Shown here: positions 6,042 through 15,493 of the stretch, in pieces
How the letters are laid out: each line of letters begins with the position of its first letter
Numbering within the stretch: the first letter of the stretch is position 1
Assembly: GCA_018260375.1 (NCBI GenBank)
Contig: JAGLBF010000049.1
Span: 1-16,911, forward strand
DNA length: 16,911 bases
From: Deinococcus sp.
GTDB lineage: Bacteria; Deinococcota; Deinococci; Deinococcales; Deinococcaceae
Direction of reading: 5' to 3'
Notes under the pieces: generated by a model
Told to the model about the DNA's origin: nothing
Databases searched by the model: none
What the model saw: only the letters and a program-made list of their open reading frames with translations
Position numbers and translations under genes: made by a program

Positions 6042-7043
6042 ATGACAACACCGCGCTACATTCTGGGTATTGATACATCTTGTGATGACACGGGTGTGGG
6101 CATTGTGGAGCTGCTGCCTAATGGCGAGGTGGCGGTGCGGGCCAACAGCATCTATAGCCAGGTGGTACACACCCAGTACGGCGGGGTAATGCCCGAACTC
6201 GCCAGCCGCGAGCATGTAGAGCGCATAGATACCGTCATGGATTTGGCGCTGGAGCAAGCGGGGCTCATGGTGGGCGACCTAGACGCGGTAGCGGCGACCT
6301 CTGGCCCTGGGTTGGTGGGGGCGCTGTTGGTGGGGCTGATGTACGGCAAGGGACTGAGTCAGGCACTCAGCTTGCCCTTTTACGCCACCCACCACCTAGA
6401 AGGCCATATTTTTGCGGCGGCGAGTGACAGCCAACTGGCCCCGCCGTACCTGGCGCTGGTGGTATCGGGCGGGCATACCCATCTGTTCGATGTCGCGCAG
6501 CCGGGCGAATACCGCCTGCTGGGAGCCACCCGCGACGACGCAGCGGGCGAAGCCTTTGACAAAGTAGCGCGGCTGGCGGGGCTGGGCTACCCAGGCGGCC
6601 CTGCTATCAGCGCGGCAGCCGCGCAGGGCAACCCCAAAGGCGTGACCTTTAGAGAGCCGCTGCTGGGTCAAACAGGGTATGACTTTTCCTTTAGCGGCCT
6701 CAAGACAGCGGCGCTTCTGGCTTCGCGTGCGGGGGCTGCGCCTGCTGACCTGGCGGCGAGCTTTCAGGCGGTGGCGGTCAAGCACCTGCTGCGGGTTACG
6801 CGCCGCGCTGCCGAGAGCCTGGGCCGCAGCGTGGTGGTGGTATCGGGTGGTGTGGCCGCCAACAGCGCCCTGCGTGAAGCCTTTGCCGCCAGCGGCCTAA
6901 CAGCCGTTTTCCCCGCAGCAGGCCTGAACACCGATAACGGCGCCATGATTGCCCTGGCAGGCGCCGCCGCCATCAAAGCGGGCCGTGCCAGCAGCGACAG
7001 GGCCGACAGCGCAGTGGCGTACGCACCTCTGGCAAATGTGTGA
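6042..7043 (+). CDS. tsaD: tRNA t6A threonylcarbamoyltransferase TsaD
   Basis: TsaD (Gcp/YgjD, ASKHA fold) transfers the threonylcarbamoyl group from threonylcarbamoyl-AMP to A37 of ANN-decoding tRNAs, working with TsaB and TsaE in the cytoplasm. The 333-residue protein shows all family blocks: ILGIDTSCDDTGVGIVE at the N-terminus, TSGPGLVGALLVG, the metal-binding THHLEGH (His118, His122), VSGGHTHL, DDAAGEAFDKVARLAGLGYP, DFSFSGLKTA, VSGGVAANSALREA and NTDNGAMIA (Asp298). It is complete and of normal length. tsaB and tsaE are not in the window. It converges on metF, with a repeat beginning 5 bp after its stop codon. Confidence 0.97.
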   Translation: MTTPRYILGIDTSCDDTGVGIVELLPNGEVAVRANSIYSQVVHTQYGGVMPELASREHVERIDTVMDLALEQAGLMVGDLDAVAATSGPGLVGALLVGLMYGKGLSQALSLPFYATHHLEGHIFAAASDSQLAPPYLALVVSGGHTHLFDVAQPGEYRLLGATRDDAAGEAFDKVARLAGLGYPGGPAISAAAAQGNPKGVTFREPLLGQTGYDFSFSGLKTAALLASRAGAAPADLAASFQAVAVKHLLRVTRRAAESLGRSVVVVSGGVAANSALREAFAASGLTAVFPAAGLNTDNGAMIALAGAAAIKAGRASSDRADSAVAYAPLANV

Positions 7044-7048
7044 GCGCG

Positions 7049-7124
7049 GTCCGTACTGCTTTTTACGCCCGCTGGCCTTCTTTCACCGCGTTTGTTGATA
7101 AGGTTCAAGTCTCAGTCCGTATAA
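7049..7124 (+). repeat. Short intergenic repeat, type 2, copy B
   Basis: GGTCCGTACT...CAGTCCGTATAA, about 76 bp, matches copy A at 213-287, with the identical core CTTCTTTCACCGCGTTT and a shared GTTCAAGTC block. It starts 5 bp after the tsaD stop codon and fills part of the convergent tsaD/metF gap. Confidence 0.6.
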
Positions 7125-7199
7125 TAAACATTCCGGAAAATTAGTTATAAGTATATCTTCTTATTTTGCCATAGGGCAGGCAACTAGGGCAATCAGAGT

Positions 7200-7225
7200 G
7201 TAACGAATTAAACGGAATCCGTATA
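7200..7225 (-). repeat. Solo end of the ATACGG repeat family
   Basis: Read on the minus strand this begins TATACGGATTCCG, identical over 13 bases to the left end of repeat copy 2, then diverges (TTTAATTCGTTAC). It lies 20 bp beyond the metF stop codon. It may be the far end of a larger compound element starting at 7049. Confidence 0.45.
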
Positions 7226-7245
7226 ACACGCCCGTTAACCTTCAC

Positions 7246-7976
7246 CTACACGATGCCTTTCAAATAAGCCGCTGCACTTTCCCGTACAGGCATAAAGTAT
7301 GCATGTCCGCCAACCTCGCGGGCAAAAGCCAGCAGTTCGCGGGCAAAGGCGCGGTTGTGCTCCAGCGTCAGCGGAAAGTGACGCGGAAAGACTGCCAGGT
7401 TGCGGTTTTGCCAGTAACTCAGGCTGCCTTCACTCGTCACGCTGGTTGCTCCCCAAAACACTTCGCGGGTGGGTAATACTTCGGCACAGATTTCAAGCAG
7501 GCGGCGGTCAAAAAAAGGCTGAGTGATCAGACCCACCGCACCTGCGTCTAGCTTGGCTTCGGCGTAGTCGCGCTCGCGGGCCATGCTCTGGCGGTAGGGG
7601 TCAAACCCCGCCCACACCCGTATATCGGGCATTTCGCGCTGAAACTTGCGAATAATCTCTAGGCTGGTCACGTTATAAGTGCGCTGCGACATGTCACTGG
7701 GCGCATCACCTTGCACGATCAGTACCTCGCGCACGCCCGCCGCCTGCAAGTTGTAGGCCATGCTCAGCGGCAACTTAGGGTTGATGTCTATAGCGCGGAT
7801 GTGGGGCATGCACCCGGGCACCACGCCGCGCAGCAGCTCGCAGCCTTGCCAGCTGCGGGTAGAAAAGCGCAGCAAATCGGGAATATTTACCTGAGTGACC
7901 CCCAGCGCCACCACTTCCTGCGCCTCGGCAAGTAGTTTGCTGCGGCTGCGTGGTACCAGTTCTACGCTGATACGGG

Positions 7977-7980
<4 letters not shown>
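7246..7980 (-). CDS. metF: Compact methylenetetrahydrofolate reductase (MetF-like)
   Basis: MetF reduces 5,10-methylene-THF to 5-methyl-THF with FAD, producing the methyl donor used by MetH. Visible signatures are VELVP at the N-terminus with Glu7 at the position of the catalytic Glu of the family (FEFFP in E. coli), the flavin-contacting QGDAP (Asp92), a WAGFDPY segment, and LITQPFFD. At 244 residues it is ~50 shorter than typical MetF (~295), lacking N-terminal residues and parts of the first helices. It is therefore a divergent, minimal member. Its ATG overlaps the metH stop as ATGA (7980-7977), so the two are translationally coupled. This operon context strongly supports the assignment. 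Confidence 0.85.
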
Positions 7981-11708
<3,728 letters not shown>

Positions 11709-11893
11709 GTGGGGTGTCCTTTGGTATCGTGGGCGCGCCCTGCCACAAGCAGGAAGGGCGGCAAGTGAAAAGTTGCTGCGCCGCTTGCTCATCGTTGGGG
11801 CCACAGCCTGACAACACCTGGGGCCGTCATGAGGGCCAACAACCAGGGGCCGCGCCGTCATCGGGGTCAGGAATGCCCTCGGAGCGCTTGTGA
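11709..11893 (-). promoter_or_regulatory. Long 5' leader of metH, possible riboswitch
   Basis: From the likely start point below the TGCTATACT box, the metH message would carry ~185 nt of GC-rich leader before the Shine-Dalgarno. Most other genes here have almost no leader. Potential stems include CCTGG...CCAGG enclosing GGCC...GGCC, and CCTGC-TTGTG-GCAGG. Blocks such as GAGGG, CCCGATGA and ACGATGAGC recall parts of the SAM-I (S-box) consensus, but I cannot fit a full fold. The class is unknown. Confidence 0.3.
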
Positions 11894-11899
11894 CTGGAA

Positions 11900-11908
11900 A
11901 GTATAGCA
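11900..11908 (-). promoter_or_regulatory. Extended -10 promoter of metH
   Basis: TGCTATACT on the minus strand matches the extended -10 form seen before ilvD, tsaD and the alarmone synthetase gene. It is the only such box here that stands far (~190 nt) from its gene. Confidence 0.45.
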
Positions 11909-11924
11909 GACATAGGTGCTTATG

Positions 11925-12085
11925 GGATATGAAGTACCTTGCAGAAAAATGCTATGGAGTATATAAATCGACTGATTTTTATTTATAAATGGCTTATTTA
12001 CCTAAATAGTAGACAGTATGCCATAACAGTGACGCTGTATTCTTCTATTCAGATAAACTCTGCTTCAAACGCTCAGATAGCCTTA
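11925..12085. other. AT-rich intergenic block between divergent genes
   Basis: This stretch of ~160 bp is clearly richer in A+T than the surrounding GC-rich DNA and has no credible gene. It includes a 10-bp palindrome, ATTTATAAAT (11981-11990). It separates the divergent metH and alarmone synthetase promoters and may carry operators. I looked for the Deinococcus radiation/desiccation response palindrome and did not find it. Confidence 0.4.
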
Positions 12086-12145
12086 ATGTTCAGACGCCCA
12101 GAGAGACGTTTGTGCAGCCCATTGACCTCCTATTTCTTTTACCGC

Positions 12146-12154
12146 TGCTATGAT
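12146..12154 (+). promoter_or_regulatory. Extended -10 promoter of the alarmone synthetase gene
   Basis: TGCTATGAT ends 7 nt before an in-frame GTG at 12162. The box itself covers the two ATGs at 12150 and 12153. If it is the -10 element, those ATGs cannot be the start. Confidence 0.4.
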
Positions 12155-12161
12155 GCGTGGC

Positions 12162-13217
12162 GTGGCTTCCCGCACTCACGCCGATTTGCTGACCGAATAC
12201 GCACAGCAACAGCCCGCCTTTGAAGCGCTGCTGATCAAGGGGCATAGCGCCATCACCACGCTGGTACACGCGGCGGGTATCAAGATCCATGACATCACCG
12301 CCCGCCTTAAAACCCCGGCCAGCCTCGCCGAAAAATTGCGGCGCAAAGGGCGCTACTCACAGCTGAGCGAGGTGACTGACCTGGTGGGCCTGCGCGTGAT
12401 CACCTACTTTGAAAAAGACGTGACGGCGGTCGCACGCCTGCTAGAAGCGCACTTTGAAGTAGACTGGGAAAACAGCGTGGACAAGAGCAAAATGCTAGAC
12501 CCTGACCGCTTCGGGTATATGGGCGTGCATTATGTCCTGCGGCTGGAAGGCGAAGCGCAGGGCTTTGAAGTGCAGATCCGCTCTATTTTGCAACACGCCT
12601 GGGCCGAAATTGAGCATGACCTGGGTTACAAAAGCCGCGAAGCCGTGCCGCGTGAGGTGCAGCGGCGCTTTTACCGCCTAGCGGGGCTGCTGGAGATGGC
12701 TGACGAAGAATTTATGGCGATACATAGGCTGTCGCAAGACTACGCCGCGCAACTCCCCCAGCGCATCCAAGACGACCCCGAAAACGTATTTATCGACGCC
12801 CAGAGTATGAGTGTGCTGTTACACGACCCCACCATTCGCGAGCTTGACCAACAGCTGGCCCAGAGCCTGAACCTGTTGCTGCTTGAAGGCTGGCCCGACT
12901 CAGAACGTGCTCAGAGGCTCGCCGCCGCCCTGCACTATGCGGGCATAAAGTCGGTGGGGCAACTGCAAAAAGAACTGCGCCGCCAGAGCGAGCAAATCCT
13001 GGCCTTTGGCGTGCGTTTGCAGCCGCAACTCAGCAGCGTATGGTCGCCCGCTGGTGGTATTGCTCCTGCGTCGAGCGTGGCCTACTACGCCATTTGGGTG
13101 ACATTGCACGCGGGCCGCAGCCTCCGCACCCTGCTGACCCTGCTTGACCGTCACCAGCACTACAAGATCGATGGCGAGATAATCCGCGCCACCTTCCAGG
13201 TGATGAATACAGAGTGA
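12162..13217 (+). CDS. Small alarmone synthetase, RelA/SpoT synthetase domain
   Basis: The protein has a (p)ppGpp synthetase domain and no HD hydrolase domain, so it should transfer pyrophosphate from ATP to GTP/GDP in the stringent response. Visible blocks are EKLRRKG, EVTDLVGLRVITYF (catalytic Asp ~73 in TDLVGLR), the nucleotide-stacking GYMGVHY, and EVQIRSILQHAWAEIEHDLGYK (metal-binding Glu ~136). It is longer (351 aa) than RelQ/RelP enzymes (~210): residues ~205-351 form an extra helical C-terminal region with no known domain. I prefer GTG 12162 because it sits 7 nt after TGCTATGAT; ATG 12150 or 12153 would add three or four residues. It is divergent from metH and convergent with coaE. 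Confidence 0.92.
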   Translation: MASRTHADLLTEYAQQQPAFEALLIKGHSAITTLVHAAGIKIHDITARLKTPASLAEKLRRKGRYSQLSEVTDLVGLRVITYFEKDVTAVARLLEAHFEVDWENSVDKSKMLDPDRFGYMGVHYVLRLEGEAQGFEVQIRSILQHAWAEIEHDLGYKSREAVPREVQRRFYRLAGLLEMADEEFMAIHRLSQDYAAQLPQRIQDDPENVFIDAQSMSVLLHDPTIRELDQQLAQSLNLLLLEGWPDSERAQRLAAALHYAGIKSVGQLQKELRRQSEQILAFGVRLQPQLSSVWSPAGGIAPASSVAYYAIWVTLHAGRSLRTLLTLLDRHQHYKIDGEIIRATFQVMNTE

Positions 13218-13225
13218 GCGATCCG

Positions 13226-13254
13226 CCTGTAGTGGAATTTAGCGCAGTCCGTAT
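13226..13254 (+). repeat. Truncated right end of the 135-bp repeat
   Basis: The 28 bases CTGTAGTGGAATTT...CCGTAT (13227-13254) match the last 28 bases of copies 1 and 2 with one mismatch; the rest of the element is missing. It occupies almost the whole 36-bp gap between the two convergent genes, and its final T is also the last base of the coaE stop codon. Confidence 0.75.
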
Positions 13255-13838
13255 CAGACATCTAACAGCGCGAGCACGCTGTCTACTTTCACTTCTAGTT
13301 GCTCCTGTGTGCCGCTGTTGTCTATGACCACTGTGGCGTGTAGGCGCTTTTGATCGCTGCTCATTTGCCGGGCGTCGCGGGCCAATACGTCTTCGCGGCT
13401 CAGGTTGCTGCGGGCCATGACGCGGGCAAGGCGGGTTTCTAGCGGCGCGTCAACCAGTATCACCGCGTCAAAATTGCCTGCTTGCCCAGTTTCAAAGAGC
13501 AGCGGTATATCCTGAAAGACAGCGCGAGCGCCCGCTGCTACGGCGGCGGCCTCTAGGCGTTTCATTTGCTCACGCGTGCGCGGGTGAACAATGGCGTTGA
13601 GGCGGGCGAGTTGCTGTGGGTCACCAAATACCTGGGCGGCGAGGGCAGTGCGGTCTAGCTGGCCTGCTCGCACCACACCGGCAAACTGAGCCGCTAGCAA
13701 GGCCAGTACCTCTGGTTGCTCAGTTACCTCGCGTGCTACCTGGTCGGCGTCTAGCACCGCGTAGCCGCGTGCACGCAGCAAAGCTGCTACTGTACTTTTG
13801 CCCGCGCCGATAGAACCCGTCAGCCCAATGCGCTTCAT
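13254..13838 (-). CDS. coaE: Dephospho-CoA kinase
   Basis: CoaE performs the last step of coenzyme A synthesis, phosphorylating the 3' ribose hydroxyl of dephospho-CoA with ATP in the cytoplasm. The 194-residue protein starts MKRIGLTGSIGAGKST, which contains the P-loop (residues ~8-16). It continues with the family's VLDADQVAREV segment (substrate-binding Asp), LNAIVHPRTRE, and DIPLLFETG in the CoA-binding region, and ends with the helical RQMSSDQKR lid area. Length is normal. No Shine-Dalgarno or clear -10 box was found upstream of the ATG. Its stop codon is partly formed by a truncated repeat end. It is divergent from the small Cys-rich ORF and TPR gene. Confidence 0.95.
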   Translation of the reverse strand: MKRIGLTGSIGAGKSTVAALLRARGYAVLDADQVAREVTEQPEVLALLAAQFAGVVRAGQLDRTALAAQVFGDPQQLARLNAIVHPRTREQMKRLEAAAVAAGARAVFQDIPLLFETGQAGNFDAVILVDAPLETRLARVMARSNLSREDVLARDARQMSSDQKRLHATVVIDNSGTQEQLEVKVDSVLALLDV

Positions 13839-13913
13839 GGCTGTCAGTTTGGCATAAAATCGGGCGACTCAGCTGCCAGCGGTCTACCTTGCATACCCGC
13901 GACCAAAACTGAG

Positions 13914-13919
13914 TATGAT
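13914..13919 (+). promoter_or_regulatory. -10 box before the Cys-rich small ORF
   Basis: TATGAT ends 8 nt before the ATG at 13928. A TTGCAT at 13889-13894 could be a -35 element, although the 19-bp spacing is long. The TPR gene would then be transcribed with the small ORF ahead of it. Confidence 0.4.
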
Positions 13920-13927
13920 ACAAGACA

Positions 13928-14014
13928 ATGTCTGACCTATATCTTTCGGCCTACTGCTGGAAGTGTGCCCAACAACAAGCCTTCAGCCTAGGCTGTAGGT
14001 GGAGGTGTTTGTGA
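13928..14014 (+). CDS. Putative 28-aa four-cysteine micro-protein coupled to the TPR gene
   Basis: This is an open frame of 28 codons starting MSDLYLSAY with cysteines at 10, 13, 23 and 27 (YCWKC ... GCRWRC), a spacing that recalls a miniature zinc ribbon. Three features suggest it is real: a TATGAT box 8 nt before the ATG as in leaderless genes; a stop codon (TGA 14012-14014) that overlaps the GTG of the exported TPR protein as GTGA; and the Shine-Dalgarno of the TPR gene lying inside its last codons, as in coupled pairs. Function is unknown; it could be a metal- or redox-sensing leader peptide, or simply a coupling ORF. Chance occurrence cannot be excluded for so short a frame. Confidence 0.45.
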   Translation: MSDLYLSAYCWKCAQQQAFSLGCRWRCL

Positions 14015-15201
14015 ATTCAAAGGGAATTTTAAAGGCAATACAGATCAAGGCAGTCGCGGCCCTCACGGTGCTCAGTGTTGGTGTGGCGGCAGCGCAACCA
14101 ACCTCTACGTCTCCATCTGCCCCGCCTAGCTCAAAAGCGTCGGCGGCGCTGCCTCAGGTACGGCCTACGCCCGCCAAGTATGTGCTGCTGGGCAACTTGT
14201 ACTATGACCAGGGAAAATATCCTGAGGCCTACGCCGCCTTTCGCAGCGCCGCCGAGGCCGAACCCCGCAACAGTGCGGCGCTGATGGGCCTGGGGCGCAC
14301 CCTCATCCGCCTGCGCCAGTACCCGCTGGCGGTAGACACGTTCAAACGGCTGAGCGTACAGGAGCCGCAGAATGTCAGCGCTCAGGTAGCACTGGCCCAG
14401 GCCTATCAGTCGCAGTATGTCGGCACCAGCGACCGCAGCCAACTGGGCGACGTGCTAGACATGGCCCTCAAGGTGCTAGATAGTGGTGAGGCCGCCGCCC
14501 GCAGCGGTGAAACCGGCACTCTGGATCTCAGTTTGTCTAAGGTGTACAACGAGCGCGGCTCTATCTACCGCCTGCAAGGCAAGTATCCGCAGGCCATTGC
14601 CGCCTTTCAGAAAGCAAGCAGCCTTAACCCCAACAACGGCATTATCTTGTACAACCTGGGCGACATGTACTATGTGTCAGGCGATTTGCCGCAGGCGGTA
14701 GGCAGCTTGCAACTGGCGGTTATTGCTGAACCAGCCGACGCCTATAACCGCGCCTACTATGCCAAGTTGCTGGCCCTCAGTGGCAACCTCAGCGCGGCGC
14801 AGGCCGAAGCGGCACAGGCCGCCAAGCTCGCTCCCAAAAACCCCTACGCCATAGGACAGTACGGCGTGGTGGCGTACCTGGCTGGCGACGCGGCTACGGC
14901 CCGCGCCCAGTTGCAAGCTGCCATTAAGCTAGACCCTTTGCGCTATCCAGAGTTTTATTATTACCTGGGGCGCCTTGAACTAGATCAGGCCAACTATAAA
15001 GATTCCCGCAGCGATCTTACCAAAGCAGTAGCGCTCGCTAGCACCAACCCCGAATACTATTATTACCTGGGCTGGTCGTATGAGCGCGGCAGTGCCACCG
15101 CACCCGCCGACGCACTGCGCGCCCGCGACGCATACGCCAAGGCTCTGGCGCTGAATCCCGCCTTGCAAGCAGCCCGTGACGGGCTAGAGCGGCTCAAGTA
15201 G
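14011..15201 (+). CDS. Exported tetratricopeptide-repeat protein
   Basis: This is a predicted secreted or periplasmic scaffold protein for protein-protein contacts; the partner is unknown. From GTG 14011 it has a signal peptide: Lys-containing N-region, hydrophobic AVAALTVLSVGV, then a likely cut after VAAA near residue 28. A Ser/Pro/Thr-rich linker runs to ~45. The rest is about eight TPR units, for example YVLLGNLYYDQGKYPEAYAA, RLQGKYPQAIAAFQKASSLN, NLGDMYYVSGDLPQAV and YYLGRLELDQANYKDSRSDL. I prefer GTG 14011 because GGAGG (14001-14005) is 5 nt upstream; GTG 13999 or 14005 would place the Shine-Dalgarno inside the gene. It overlaps the Cys-rich micro-ORF by 4 bp and ends at a strong terminator. 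Confidence 0.88.
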   Translation: MNSKGILKAIQIKAVAALTVLSVGVAAAQPTSTSPSAPPSSKASAALPQVRPTPAKYVLLGNLYYDQGKYPEAYAAFRSAAEAEPRNSAALMGLGRTLIRLRQYPLAVDTFKRLSVQEPQNVSAQVALAQAYQSQYVGTSDRSQLGDVLDMALKVLDSGEAAARSGETGTLDLSLSKVYNERGSIYRLQGKYPQAIAAFQKASSLNPNNGIILYNLGDMYYVSGDLPQAVGSLQLAVIAEPADAYNRAYYAKLLALSGNLSAAQAEAAQAAKLAPKNPYAIGQYGVVAYLAGDAATARAQLQAAIKLDPLRYPEFYYYLGRLELDQANYKDSRSDLTKAVALASTNPEYYYYLGWSYERGSATAPADALRARDAYAKALALNPALQAARDGLERLK

Positions 15202-15244
15202 GTTTGACGGTAGAGCCCAAAAGATAAATTAAATTTGTCCTACC

Positions 15245-15289
15245 TCAACACAGAGCCCCGCCTTAATATTAGGCGGGGCTCTGTGTTGA
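15245..15289. terminator. Perfect 19-bp stem terminator between convergent genes
   Basis: Left arm 15245-15263 (TCAACACAGAGCCCCGCCT) pairs without mismatch with 15271-15289, around a 7-base loop, TAATATT. It lies 43 bp after the TPR stop and ~205 bp beyond the converging phosphoesterase gene. A run of T after the stem is lacking on either strand, so it may act as a hairpin barrier rather than a classic U-tract terminator. Confidence 0.8.
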
Positions 15290-15315
15290 ATAACCAGGCG
15301 GTTTCTTACCTTGTT

Positions 15316-15493
15316 GTACGGACTGCGCTCTATTGCAGCACAATCGGGAGAGCACATCGGTGAAGCACAGCTGGGAAAGTATAGTTGGTGCTTCTATACC
15401 GCGCAATGTGTACTGTTTGCTCTTACCGCTGGCCTTATTTTATCACGCTTTCTACACCACTCAAGTTATAGTCTGTTGAAGATATAGTCTGTA
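15316..15493 (-). repeat. Degenerate, expanded copy of the repeat family
   Basis: It begins GTACGGACTGCGCT, 13 bases of which (15317-15329) equal the reverse complement of the right end of copies 1 and 2; the next ~20 bases also align with a few changes. A middle block, CTATACCGC (15393-15401), matches the internal CATACCGC of the same orientation. It ends ATAGTCTGTAT just before the stop codon of the phosphoesterase gene. At ~178 bp it is longer than the 135-bp form, so insertions are likely. Confidence 0.5.

Noticed and set aside
11709..11861. N-terminal 51-residue extension of MetH
   Set aside because: A Shine-Dalgarno lies 8 nt before ATG 11708, the family starts there, and the extension has an Arg/Pro-rich composition unlike coding sequence.
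11909..12161. Radiation/desiccation response motif (17-bp palindrome of Deinococcus)
   Set aside because: No sequence resembling TTATGTCA-x-TGACATAA was found here or in front of the other genes.
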